DNA of 57,480 nucleotides from an uncultured Pelagibacteraceae bacterium. Lineage in GTDB: Bacteria > Pseudomonadota > Alphaproteobacteria > Pelagibacterales > Pelagibacteraceae. The DNA lies in NCBI GenBank assembly GCA_902588595.1, contig CACIPT010000004.1, positions 1 through 57,480 of the forward strand. The letters are read 5' to 3'. The notes under the pieces were generated by a model. That model saw nothing but the letters and a program-made list of their open reading frames with translations. It was not told the origin of the DNA and made no database searches. Below, in pieces: positions 47,934 through 57,480 of the stretch. Position 1 is the stretch's first letter. The number at the start of each line of letters is the position of its first letter. The position numbers and the translations under genes are program-made.

Positions 47934-48850
47934 ATCTTTAAATTATTACTCTCTTCAATTTTTTGAGCTATATGTTCTCCTGCAGTTATATCAGAAAACT
48001 TTGAAGGGTTTTCAGAATTAAAACAACTTGGAAAAACACTCACTTTTGTCGAACTATCCGGATCTGCAAAAAAAGCTATGGAATATCTTTCTTTATTACT
48101 TACCATTGGTCTTACCCGATGAAGTGTTGATTTATAAATTTTATTTGTCCATCTGGATAATAAATCTCCTGTGTTAACAACTATTGTATTATGAATAGGT
48201 GTAGCTGGAATCCATTTACCTTCAGAACTTTGAACTTCAAGTCCACCAATATCATCTTGAAATAACAAAGTTACTGTACCAAAATCCGTATGTGCTCCTG
48301 CTCCCATTTGTTCTTCTTTTATATCTTTTTTAATAATTGGATAATGTAAGTATCTAAGAGTCATATTTTCTCCAGTATGGCACTTTTTAAAAAAATCTTC
48401 AGGTACATCCAATGCCAATGCTATAGCCTCCATAATTTGAAAAACTCCTTCAAGGCAAGATTTGAACATTCTGTTAGCATCAGATGCAAATTGAGATGAT
48501 GGCCACAAAGCTTTATTGTTTAAATTATTTGGTACATTTCTCATTGTAATTGTTTCCTTTAAATCCGGAGCTATATTTGAGTCTAATTGTTGTCCTCCAA
48601 TTGACTGATATCCATGATTTGTTTTCTCTAGATATTGGATTTCTTTCTTTTTTTTATCAGGTAAAGAAAAAAAGTTGGCACTTGAATTAAAAGCTTCTTT
48701 TATCACTTGTTCGTTAATATTAATATTTTTTACATACATAAAGCCAACTTTTGATGCTGCTTCATGAACTTTTTTAGCTACTGAATTACGTAATTTTTTG
48801 TTATCAGATTCTAAACCTGAAAAGTCGATAATTGGAATTTCTCTAATCAT
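47930..48850 (-). CDS. 2-oxoglutarate/Fe(II) oxygenase, isopenicillin N synthase family
   Basis: IPIIDFSGL, HTDFGTVTLLFQDDIGGLEVQ, NTGDLLSRWTNKIYKSTLHRV. Confidence 0.9.
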   Translation of the reverse strand: MIREIPIIDFSGLESDNKKLRNSVAKKVHEAASKVGFMYVKNININEQVIKEAFNSSANFFSLPDKKKKEIQYLEKTNHGYQSIGGQQLDSNIAPDLKETITMRNVPNNLNNKALWPSSQFASDANRMFKSCLEGVFQIMEAIALALDVPEDFFKKCHTGENMTLRYLHYPIIKKDIKEEQMGAGAHTDFGTVTLLFQDDIGGLEVQSSEGKWIPATPIHNTIVVNTGDLLSRWTNKIYKSTLHRVRPMVSNKERYSIAFFADPDSSTKVSVFPSCFNSENPSKFSDITAGEHIAQKIEESNNLKI

Positions 48851-48887
48851 TTTAAGCTCGGAACCACGATCCCTAAAAGTTTTTTCA

Positions 48888-50570
48888 TTAGTTATAAATT
48901 GATTCTATTTTTGGCATTAATGTTAACAATTCTTTTGTGTATTCATGTGATGGATTTTTAAACAATTCTTCAGTTTTTGAAATCTCGCAAAGCTTTCCAT
49001 TCTTTAATACTGCTATTCGATCACACATTTGTCTTACCACTGGTAAATCATGGCTAATGAATAAGATTGTCAAATTTAATTGTTCTTGTAAATCTTTTAA
49101 TAAATTTAATATTTGCGCTTGAATACTTACATCTAGAGCGGAAGTTGGTTCATCACACACAAGAAGTCTTGGTTGAGTGGCAAGAGCTCTTGCAATTGAT
49201 ATCCTTTGTCTTTGACCTCCAGAAAATTCATGAGGATATCGTTCAGCTGATTGCTGTGTTAATTCAACAGATTCTAATAAATCATAAATATAACTATCTA
49301 TATCTTTTGAGCTTATTGAAGGATTGTGAAGTTTAATAGGCTCTGAAACTATATCTTTAACTTTTAATCTTCCATTTAAAGATGAATAAGGGTCTTGAAA
49401 TATCATTTGAATTTGTTTTCTAAACTTCATCATTTCTTTATTACTTTTAATTTTTGTTATGCAAACATTATCAAAATCAATATCTCCAGCACTTGGGCTA
49501 TGTAAATTAACAATCATTTTTGCTATTGTTGATTTACCGCTACCACTTTCACCAACTAACCCGAAAGACTCACCTTCTTTAATGTTAAATGATACATCGT
49601 CTACTGCCATTACAGAATTTTTAGAACTTTCTGTAAAAAAACTATCATCAAACGATTTACTTAAATTTTTAACTTTAACTAAATCTTGATCAATAATTTC
49701 TTTTTTTGTCCATCTATTTAAAATTTTGATATTAGTTTCACCTTGGTTCTTATTTCCTTTTTCAATTATTTTAAATCTATCTATTTTTTTATTTGTAGGA
49801 GGAACTGAACTTACGAGTGCTTTGGTATAAATTTCTTTGGGATTTGTTAGTATTTCTTTCGTTGGTCCTATTTCTACAAGATCTCCATTTTTCATTACTG
49901 CTACTCTGCTAGTTGTCTCAGATATGACACCCATATCATGAGTAATTAATATTACTGCTAAATTTCTTTCTTTAGTTAATCTTTTAATTAAATCTAAAAT
50001 TTGAGATTGTATTGAAACATCTAGAGCAGTAGTTGGTTCATCAGCTATAAGAAGTTCAGGTTCACAACATAGAGCTAAAGAAATAACAACTCTTTGCCTC
50101 ATTCCTCCTGAAAATTGATGAGGGTAATTGTCAAATCTTGTTTCAGCATCTTTTATTCCTACTTCTTTTAATAAGTTAATAGCTCTATTTTTTGCTTCTT
50201 CTGTACTTAATTTTAGATGAGTTTGAATTGTTTCAATTAATTGTTCTCCTATCGTAAGTATAGGATTTAAAGATGTTTGAGGGTCTTGGAAAATAAGACC
50301 TATTTTTTTTCCTCTTAATTTAAGAATATTTTCAGGATTTTCATAAATGTCTGTTCCATCTAGTATTATTGATCCACCAGATACTTTTCCTGGTTCGTCT
50401 ATAAGATTTATGATTGCATTACCAACTGTGCTTTTTCCTGACCCAGATTCTCCTACCAAACCAAGTATTTCACCTTTTTCAACGTTTATATTTACTTCCT
50501 TTGCTGCATAAACAGTTTCTCTTCGCATTTCATAGTTAACACTTAAATTATTTATTTTTAAAAATGTCAT
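48888..50570 (-). CDS. dipeptide/oligopeptide-type ABC transporter, two fused ATP-binding domains
   Basis: Two Walker A motifs (GESGSGKSTVGNAI, GESGSGKSTIAKMI) and two signature motifs (FSGGMRQRVVIS, FSGGQRQRISIA). Confidence 0.92.
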   Translation of the reverse strand: MTFLKINNLSVNYEMRRETVYAAKEVNINVEKGEILGLVGESGSGKSTVGNAIINLIDEPGKVSGGSIILDGTDIYENPENILKLRGKKIGLIFQDPQTSLNPILTIGEQLIETIQTHLKLSTEEAKNRAINLLKEVGIKDAETRFDNYPHQFSGGMRQRVVISLALCCEPELLIADEPTTALDVSIQSQILDLIKRLTKERNLAVILITHDMGVISETTSRVAVMKNGDLVEIGPTKEILTNPKEIYTKALVSSVPPTNKKIDRFKIIEKGNKNQGETNIKILNRWTKKEIIDQDLVKVKNLSKSFDDSFFTESSKNSVMAVDDVSFNIKEGESFGLVGESGSGKSTIAKMIVNLHSPSAGDIDFDNVCITKIKSNKEMMKFRKQIQMIFQDPYSSLNGRLKVKDIVSEPIKLHNPSISSKDIDSYIYDLLESVELTQQSAERYPHEFSGGQRQRISIARALATQPRLLVCDEPTSALDVSIQAQILNLLKDLQEQLNLTILFISHDLPVVRQMCDRIAVLKNGKLCEISKTEELFKNPSHEYTKELLTLMPKIESIYN

Positions 50571-51496
50571 TAATTTAGTTTTGGATTAAGAGTATCTCTC
50601 ATCCAATCTCCTAGTAAGTTAATTGAAAATGCCAATATAACTAAAAATATTGCTGGGAAAAAAGTAATCCACCATTCACCAGAAAATAAAAAATCATTTC
50701 CAAGTCTAATCAATGTTCCTAATGAAGGTGTTGTTGGCGGAACGCCTACTCCCAGGAAACTTAATGTTGCTTCTGCTATTATTGCAAGTGCAAGACCTAT
50801 TGTTCCAATTACTAGAACTGGTCTTAAAATATTTGGCAAAATATGTTTAAACATAATAATTACATTTGAAACTCCAATAATTGTTGAAGCAGAAACATAG
50901 TCTTTATTTTTTTCAACCAAAGTGGCAGCTCTTGATACTCTTGCAAACTGAGGCCACTCGGAAATTCCAATTGCAAAAATTAAAACGTAAATTGCCATTT
51001 CATCATGTAATTCTCTTGAAATAATTCCGCGTGCAATTCCATCGACTAAAAGAGCCATTAAAATACTTGGTACAGTTAACTGTACATCTGTTAATCTCAT
51101 AACAATCATTTCATATTTTCCACCAAAATATCCTGCGCTTAATCCCAATCCTACTCCTATGACTAAAGCAAATATAACCGCTGAAAAACCTACAATTAAA
51201 GAAATTCGAGACCCATAAAGAATTGTCGCTAACATATCTCTACCTTGGCCGTCAGTTCCTAAAATAAATTTAGCAAGACCTTCTTCGGTCCATGATGGTG
51301 GAGTAAATGCATCCATTAAAGATAATGATGATGGGTCAAATGGATTATATGGTGTTACGAGTTCAACAAAAAAAGAACAAAAGAAAATTATAATTAATAT
51401 TAAAGTAGAAAGTATAGCCGTAGGTGACTTTATAAAACTAAAGTAAATATCGCTGTCTTTTATTCTATTTAATAATGTTAAATTTTTATTATCCAC
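50570..51496 (-). CDS. DppC-type ABC transporter permease
   Basis: LGTDGQGRDMLATILYGSRISL, SFLGVGVPPTTPSLGTLI. Confidence 0.9.
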   Translation of the reverse strand: MDNKNLTLLNRIKDSDIYFSFIKSPTAILSTLILIIIFFCSFFVELVTPYNPFDPSSLSLMDAFTPPSWTEEGLAKFILGTDGQGRDMLATILYGSRISLIVGFSAVIFALVIGVGLGLSAGYFGGKYEMIVMRLTDVQLTVPSILMALLVDGIARGIISRELHDEMAIYVLIFAIGISEWPQFARVSRAATLVEKNKDYVSASTIIGVSNVIIMFKHILPNILRPVLVIGTIGLALAIIAEATLSFLGVGVPPTTPSLGTLIRLGNDFLFSGEWWITFFPAIFLVILAFSINLLGDWMRDTLNPKLN

Positions 51497-52472
51497 TTAC
51501 TGCCTCCGCTTTAACTCTAATTCTTGGGTCAATGAAGTAATATAAGATATCTACAATGAAATTTATCATCACAAAAACAAATGCTATAAAAACTAAGTAC
51601 GCAGACATAATTGGTATATCTACGAATTGAACAGCCTGAATAAATAAAAATCCCATACCAGGCCATTGAAAAACAGTTTCTGTAATTATTGAAAAGGCAA
51701 TTAAAGTACCGATGTTTATTCCTGCAATTGTAATTACAGGTATCAATCCGTTTTTTAATGCATGCTTATAATGAATACTTTTTTCATTTATGCCTCTTGC
51801 TCTTGCAAATTTAATATAGTCGGTTTGCAATATTTCCATCATCTCAGCACGTACAAGTCTAATGATATAAGTCATTTGAAAAAGGCTAAGAGTTACAGAA
51901 GGAAGAATTATTGCTTTTAGCCCAGATAAAGTTAAAAAACCTGTAGTCCAATAACCAAGGCTAACAACTTCACCTCTACCAAAAGAAGGTAATACTCCTA
52001 AAATTACTGCAAATAGATAAATAAATAATATACCTATTACAAATGTGGGGAGTGAGACGCCCAGTAAAGAAATAGCTAATATAGCATCACTTAAAAAGCC
52101 TTTTCTATTTATACCCGTGTAAACACCTAGTAAAGTTCCAGAAACTAGTGCAATTAAAGCTGAAACTAAAACAAGCTCAATTGTTGCTGGTAGTCTTTCA
52201 GAAATTAATTCTGAAACAGGTCTTCTTAATTGATAAGATATTCCAAACTCACCTTTTGAGGCATTAACTACAAATCTTGAAAACTGAATATGTATAGGGT
52301 CTAGTAGTCCTAAAGTTTCTCTAAGTTCTGCTCTTTCTTCATCTGATGTTTCTTCACCAACCATATTATTGATTGGATCTCCTACAAAATTAAATAGTGA
52401 AAAAGAAACAAAGGCAACGACAAGCATCACCATGGCAGATTGTATCAGACGCTTAAAAAAATACTTAATCAA
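51489..52472 (-). CDS. DppB-type ABC transporter permease
   Basis: MIKYFFKRLIQSAMVMLVVAFVSFSLF, LRRPVSELISERLPATIEL, YIKFARARGINEKSI. Confidence 0.9.
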   Translation of the reverse strand: MIKYFFKRLIQSAMVMLVVAFVSFSLFNFVGDPINNMVGEETSDEERAELRETLGLLDPIHIQFSRFVVNASKGEFGISYQLRRPVSELISERLPATIELVLVSALIALVSGTLLGVYTGINRKGFLSDAILAISLLGVSLPTFVIGILFIYLFAVILGVLPSFGRGEVVSLGYWTTGFLTLSGLKAIILPSVTLSLFQMTYIIRLVRAEMMEILQTDYIKFARARGINEKSIHYKHALKNGLIPVITIAGINIGTLIAFSIITETVFQWPGMGFLFIQAVQFVDIPIMSAYLVFIAFVFVMINFIVDILYYFIDPRIRVKAEAVSG

Positions 52473-52484
52473 TTTATGAAAATC

Positions 52485-52523
52485 TTTTTTACAAGCCCTT
52501 TTTATAAAAGGGCTTGTAAAAAA
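52485..52523 (-). terminator. 18-bp perfect hairpin between dppA-like and dppB-like genes
   Basis: TTTTTTACAAGCCCTTTT-TAT-AAAAGGGCTTGTAAAAAA. Confidence 0.85.
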
Positions 52524-52528
52524 TTAAT

Positions 52529-54088
52529 TTATCTTACGTTAGAAAAACGGAATAATGGTTCATTATTCGGTCTTATAGGAACATCAACACTTCTTTTTGA
52601 TGCCCAAGAAATTACTTGGTGGTGTAAAGGCAGATAAGCAATATTATCTCTTACAATTTCCCAAGCTTTTGCTATTGCAGCATTTCTTTTTTCTAGATTA
52701 ACTTCACCTTCCATTACTCTAATTGCAGCATCAACTTCAGCATCGCTAAAGTTAACTTTGTTCCAGCTTGCGCCAGTCTCGTATAAGTAATGAAACACGT
52801 AGTGACTATCTAAAGTAGGAACTCCCCAACCTAACATATAAAAGTCTCCTTGGTTGTCTTTAAGTTCCTTAAAGTGTTTGCTTTTAGTTTGAGCAAATAA
52901 ACTTACATTAACACCGATTTTTCCTAACATTCCAACAACAGCTGTACAAATTGCTTCATCGTTTACATATCTGTCATTAGGACATCTAAGTTCAACATCA
53001 AAACCATCAGGATAACCCGCATCAGCTAATAACTGTTTTGCAGCATCAACATCATAAGGTAATCTTTCATCAAGTGCTTTAGTGTATCCTGTAACTCCTG
53101 GGAAAGTAATTATTCCCGCAGGTTCACTTAAACCTCTCATAACTTTTTTCTTAATAGCTTCTATGTCAATCGCTTGATAAAGAGCCTGTCTAACCTCTTT
53201 TTTCTTAAATGGGTTATCACCAGTATTACCAGTTCTAAGTTGGTCTGCGGCTTGATCCATTCCTAAAAAGATTGTACGCATTTGTGGTGTACTTTGAACT
53301 TTGTGATTACCAGAAGCTCTAATACGATCTAAGTCTTGAACTGGAGCATCTGTAACAACATCTAACTCGCCAGATAACAATGCAGCAACTCTAGTAGCGG
53401 CATTCTTAATTGGAAGTAAGTGTATCTCAGTTATATTGTGTTCAACTTCACCCCACCATTTACTATTTTTTTTAAAGACAGTTTTTGTATTAGGCTCTCT
53501 TAAAGTAATTTTAAAAGGACCAGTTCCCATTGCGTTAGTTGCAGAGAATGTTTCTTGTCCAGCATCCCAGTTTTGTGGAGCCAGTGCAAAATTTTTCTCA
53601 CACCATTTTTTAGACATTACGAATATATTTGACAATTGATTCAAAAGAATTGGATTTGGTTCTCTTGTTTGAATTTCAACTGTATAATCACCAGTTGCTT
53701 TTACTGATGTAATAGTACTTATATATTCTTTAAAGTCTGATGTACGTTGTTGAGCTCTTAAGATACTAAATACAACATCTTCAGATGTCATAGGTGTTCC
53801 ATCGCTAAACTTCACATCTTTCCTAAGATTAAATTTCCAAGTCTTAGGTGTTGTAGCTTCCCAGCTTTCCGCCAGTTGCGGTCCAATAGACATATCTAAG
53901 CCTCTAGTAACTAAAGCTTCATAAATTTGTCTTGATACCATTGTTGTTGGTCCTTCGTTTTGAGCATGTGGATCAAGTGTTAAACTATCACCTTGCATTG
54001 ACCATTTAATTGTTTTTGCAAATGATTGTGTTGTTGCAAAAACAAATAATATTGCCATCAAAAATTTGACCAAATTTTTTGATTTCAT
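52529..54088 (-). CDS. ABC transporter substrate-binding protein, SBP family 5
   Basis: Signal peptide, GDSLTLDPHAQNEGPT, LRKDVKFSDGTPMTSEDVVFS, QALYQAIDIEAI. Confidence 0.92.
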   Translation of the reverse strand: MKSKNLVKFLMAILFVFATTQSFAKTIKWSMQGDSLTLDPHAQNEGPTTMVSRQIYEALVTRGLDMSIGPQLAESWEATTPKTWKFNLRKDVKFSDGTPMTSEDVVFSILRAQQRTSDFKEYISTITSVKATGDYTVEIQTREPNPILLNQLSNIFVMSKKWCEKNFALAPQNWDAGQETFSATNAMGTGPFKITLREPNTKTVFKKNSKWWGEVEHNITEIHLLPIKNAATRVAALLSGELDVVTDAPVQDLDRIRASGNHKVQSTPQMRTIFLGMDQAADQLRTGNTGDNPFKKKEVRQALYQAIDIEAIKKKVMRGLSEPAGIITFPGVTGYTKALDERLPYDVDAAKQLLADAGYPDGFDVELRCPNDRYVNDEAICTAVVGMLGKIGVNVSLFAQTKSKHFKELKDNQGDFYMLGWGVPTLDSHYVFHYLYETGASWNKVNFSDAEVDAAIRVMEGEVNLEKRNAAIAKAWEIVRDNIAYLPLHHQVISWASKRSVDVPIRPNNEPLFRFSNVR

Positions 54089-54149
54089 TTCCCCTCCTAA
54101 TTATTTAATTTAAAAATCTAGCTTAATAATAAGGGAAACTAAAGAAGAA

Positions 54150-54872
54150 TTATTGCGCCAATTTTTTGAAATTTTCGTACAATATTTTAGAATATTCGTT
54201 CATACTGGGAATATGCATTTGGGAATCCTTATCAAATTTATCTAATGCTCCTTCTCCCAGTTGTTTTTCTAAAGCAGACTTATACTCTGGAACACATCCC
54301 CATTCACCTACTGTTGTTTTTTTAACCTCTATATGAAATTGAATTCCATAAGCATGATCTTTGTACTTAAATATTTGATATTTTGTTTCTGGCGATGAAG
54401 CTATTAAAGTTATGTCGTTATTTTTTTCTAATCCTTGAACCTCATAAGAATGCCATTGCAGAGATGTAATTTTTTCTGGAAATTTATAAAATAATAAATC
54501 ATTTTTTTTATTTTCAGAAAAATTTATATTTAACATTCCAATTTCAGGTTTTTTTGATTTTACTACTTTTCCACCTGCGACCTCTCCTAACAATTGGCAT
54601 CCCAAACAAAAACCTAAATAAGGTTTTTTTAAAAAAACAACAAATTCATTGATAGCTTTTTTTTCTTCTATTAACCAAGGATAGTCTTTTTCCATCCATG
54701 TATCCATTGGACCGCCCATACAAAACATTGCATCAAACTTTGATAAATCTGAAGGTATTTTTTGACCTTCATCTAACTCAATTGTGGTTAACTCAACACC
54801 ATCCTTAATCATTAAATCTTTTATATATCCTGGATCTTCTATATTAATATGTTGTAAAACAATTATCTTCAT
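54150..54872 (-). CDS. type 1 glutamine amidotransferase
   Basis: FCMGGPMDTW, KPYLGFCLGCQLLGEV catalytic Cys motif, YGIQFHIEV. Confidence 0.87.
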   Translation of the reverse strand: MKIIVLQHINIEDPGYIKDLMIKDGVELTTIELDEGQKIPSDLSKFDAMFCMGGPMDTWMEKDYPWLIEEKKAINEFVVFLKKPYLGFCLGCQLLGEVAGGKVVKSKKPEIGMLNINFSENKKNDLLFYKFPEKITSLQWHSYEVQGLEKNNDITLIASSPETKYQIFKYKDHAYGIQFHIEVKKTTVGEWGCVPEYKSALEKQLGEGALDKFDKDSQMHIPSMNEYSKILYENFKKLAQ

Positions 54873-54874
54873 TT

Positions 54875-57082
54875 TTATCTAAAATTAAAATTAAATGGTT
54901 TATAAACAAATCTAATTTCAGAATTGCCAGCTTGAACTTCAACAGATTTATATGCATCAAATAATTTCATCAAGTTTTTTTCTTTTTTATTAACATATAC
55001 CTTCCAGTTACTATCCCAAGTGTCAATGAGAGATATCCACCCATGTTTGTCAACATTGATATCAATTATTAATTCGTCTCCGTTGTATTTGATTAATTCA
55101 AAATAAAATTCATTTTGAATTTCATATGATTTAGAGTCGTTTAGAAAAGACAATATGTCATCATGCTTTAGGTCTTTTGAATAAAAAATTTTTTTTGAAA
55201 AATTATCCATTCCATAAAAATATTTAATATTTGCTCTTATAGAAAAATCTAAATCTTCTTTAAATTTGCCATTTCTTTGAAAATATTTATCAAATAATTT
55301 TGTATGTTTTTCATTGCCCCAATAATTTATATAATTGATGTTAAACTTCTTGTTATTTCTATAATAAGTGTTTCCTTCGTATCTGTTATTGCCACTTTTT
55401 TCTAATGAGACCCTATTGCTCAAAAAAGCCATGTTTAAATCGTTTAATGCATCTTTATTAGGAAAATTATAATTTTTTTTTAATTGTAATTTTTCATAAC
55501 CATCATCGTAATATCTATAAGGAATAGACCATTGTATATTTGATAAAAAAAACAACTCACAAATAGAAATAAATAAAATTAAATAAATAAATAAATAATT
55601 TCTTTTTTTAAAAATATTTGAAAAATTATAAATGTTATTAATAGACAAAACTAAAACAAATGAAATTAAAAAAAATACAGGATAAATTGAACCTTTATAA
55701 AGATTAACAAAAAATGAAAAAAATTCTGGTAATAAATTTTCTGCATAATCTATTCTTATTAGTTGCCAAGTATCCCAAAATAAATTTTTATAATCTGAGA
55801 AAAAAATAAAATATATTTGAGTTAAAAAAATTAAAACAAAACTAATTGCTATTGCATAGTTTAATTTTTTTTTTACTGATAAATCATTTTCATTTAATAT
55901 ATTAACAAATTTATTAATTGATAAAGCAAGAATTACAGAAATTATTGGAACTAAAATTATATTCATTCTTAACCAAAATCTAAAATTTTGAATAAAATCG
56001 ATATTTTTCCAAACGATTGAAAAGATAAGTGAACCTTCTGAATTTGAAAATTGGTAATTTAACAAAAATAAAAAAATAAAAAAAATAAAAAAATATTTTA
56101 AAATTAAGTCTTGATTTGAAGAAGATTTATTAAAAAAAATTGAAAATATCATTAATACAACTATTAAAAAAACAGATGCTGCTCCAAAATAGTACCATCC
56201 TTCTGCCATTGAAAATGGAGGATAAATCCATGATCCAATTTGATCGTAAATATTTGATGAACCTAAATAAGAAAAGCTAATATCAGAAATATTTCTTCCT
56301 CTTGTAATATTCATAAGCTGAGAAATTTTTAATAACCATGGAGATGATAAAACTAAAGCGGTAATTGCTGGATATAAACATTTTAGAATGAAATTCTTAT
56401 TAGAAAGAATATTTGTTTTTTTTTCAAAAAATAGATTTTGCTTTACAGGTTTAAAGAGTAAAAAAATGAAATAGAAAAGAAATAAAATAAACCCATAAAA
56501 AATATAATATGGATAGCCTGCTGTTAACAACATTAAACTTGAAAAGAAAATTATTACGAAATTTTTTTTATAATTGGTATTCAATAATACAGAATTAATT
56601 CCGTATAGTATCCATGGAAACCAAGCAAAGGTATGTAATGCATTTGGGAATCTTAACAGTTCAGTTATTTTTAAACTTAAAGATGTTATTAAAACAGTTG
56701 TTAAAGCAATTTTAAAATTAATATTTAAAGTTCTTAAATATAAAAATAATCCAACATTAAAAATTGATATAGCCGATATGGTATAAATTAAAAAAGAATA
56801 CTTTGATAAATCTCCAATAAAAAAACTAACTAAATATAGTATCCAGCTCGGAAGATAAATATATTGCGTTAAAGGATTAAAAATTAAAGAGTATCCTGCT
56901 CCTTCAGATGGTGACCAAAGAGGTAAATGGCCTGATATTAAAAGTTCAAAAATATATTTCTTATAAACAAAATAATACAGTTCAAAATCATTGCCTACTT
57001 CCAAATATTGAAAAGTTAAGGGTGCTAAAAAAATAAATGGAAATATTATTAGCAAAATATAGATAAATTTATTAGTTCTCAT
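54875..57082 (-). CDS. large polytopic membrane protein, YfhO-like
   Basis: 735 aa with many TM segments, C-terminal DTWDSNWKVYVNKKE...VEVQAGNSEIRFVYKP resembling YfhO C-termini. Confidence 0.6.
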   Translation of the reverse strand: MRTNKFIYILLIIFPFIFLAPLTFQYLEVGNDFELYYFVYKKYIFELLISGHLPLWSPSEGAGYSLIFNPLTQYIYLPSWILYLVSFFIGDLSKYSFLIYTISAISIFNVGLFLYLRTLNINFKIALTTVLITSLSLKITELLRFPNALHTFAWFPWILYGINSVLLNTNYKKNFVIIFFSSLMLLTAGYPYYIFYGFILFLFYFIFLLFKPVKQNLFFEKKTNILSNKNFILKCLYPAITALVLSSPWLLKISQLMNITRGRNISDISFSYLGSSNIYDQIGSWIYPPFSMAEGWYYFGAASVFLIVVLMIFSIFFNKSSSNQDLILKYFFIFFIFLFLLNYQFSNSEGSLIFSIVWKNIDFIQNFRFWLRMNIILVPIISVILALSINKFVNILNENDLSVKKKLNYAIAISFVLIFLTQIYFIFFSDYKNLFWDTWQLIRIDYAENLLPEFFSFFVNLYKGSIYPVFFLISFVLVLSINNIYNFSNIFKKRNYLFIYLILFISICELFFLSNIQWSIPYRYYDDGYEKLQLKKNYNFPNKDALNDLNMAFLSNRVSLEKSGNNRYEGNTYYRNNKKFNINYINYWGNEKHTKLFDKYFQRNGKFKEDLDFSIRANIKYFYGMDNFSKKIFYSKDLKHDDILSFLNDSKSYEIQNEFYFELIKYNGDELIIDINVDKHGWISLIDTWDSNWKVYVNKKEKNLMKLFDAYKSVEVQAGNSEIRFVYKPFNFNFR

Positions 57083-57132
57083 TAATTGTTTAAATAATAC
57101 TATATATAAGTAAAAAAAATAAAATTAAATAT

Positions 57133-57480
57133 ATGAAGTTCTCAATTATAATTCCAATTTTTAATGAAAAAAACAATGTTTCATTACTGGCCTCTAAAAT
57201 TAATTCAAGTTTGAAAAAGTTTAAGTACGAAATTATTTTTGTAGATGATTCATCGACGGATGGTTCTAGGAAAATATTGTTAAAATTAGTTAAAAAATAT
57301 AAAAATTTAAAGGTTATTTTTAGAAGAAATAAAATTAGAGATTTGTCTAAATCATGTAGCGAAGGATTTGAGAAATCTAAGTTCAAACACATTGTGGTAA
57401 TGGATGGGGATCTTCAACATAATCCAAAATATATTTCAAAAATGATTTCAATTTATAAAAAAAATAATTGCGATTTTGTA
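57133..57480 (+). CDS. glycosyltransferase family 2 (dolichol-phosphate mannosyltransferase-like), truncated by window end
   Basis: Translated directly: MKFSIIIPIFNEKNNVSLL...YEIIFVDDSSTDGSRKIL...HIVVMDGDLQHNPKYISKMI. Confidence 0.85.
   Translation, partial: MKFSIIIPIFNEKNNVSLLASKINSSLKKFKYEIIFVDDSSTDGSRKILLKLVKKYKNLKVIFRRNKIRDLSKSCSEGFEKSKFKHIVVMDGDLQHNPKYISKMISIYKKNNCDFV

Noticed and set aside
57090-57392. Minus-strand 100-aa ORF at window end
   Set aside because: Opposite the plus-strand family 2 glycosyltransferase (57133 onward), which has clear conserved motifs.
1-57480. CRISPR arrays, transposons, prophage genes, toxin-antitoxin or defence systems
   Set aside because: No regularly spaced repeats, transposase, integrase, phage structural or recognisable defence proteins seen on either strand.

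Overview
AT-rich, densely packed bacterial window; the gene content (taurine ABC system, ProXVW, DMG-dehydrogenase-like protein, reduced-sulfur enzymes, minimal intergenic space) looks like a SAR11/Pelagibacterales-type alphaproteobacterium (inference, no search run). Main blocks: (1) mtnP-mtnA-class II aldolase operon divergent from apt, resembling an MTA/5'-deoxyadenosine salvage 'DHAP shunt'; (2) a surface-polysaccharide block (rfbB, rfbA, rfbC, glycosyltransferases, methyltransferase, epimerase) with an apparently frameshifted rfbA, ending at tRNA-Met; (3) GMP reductase and a tandem-HTH regulator; (4) DMGDH-like protein, ald, taurine:pyruvate aminotransferase-like, TauABC, Ldh2-family dehydrogenase, split DhaL/DhaK, BASS transporter, Pta-like and HisD/HpsN-like genes: a candidate organosulfonate catabolism region without xsc in view; (5) proX-proV-proW; (6) a sulfur locus (peroxiredoxin, ETHE1-like MBL, an untracked 39-aa protein with 12 Cys, cysE, cysK); (7) an uncharacterised operon of small proteins (two NTF2-like paralogs, DUF1330, VOC, paired SMR, HIBADH family); (8) Dpp/Opp-type ABC system; (9) further surface-glycan genes. 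Cross-cutting observations: five convergent gene pairs share a palindromic 4-nt stop (TTAA/CTAG); all three ABC operons have a strong hairpin directly after the solute-binding-protein gene; two permeases carry extra N-terminal domains.
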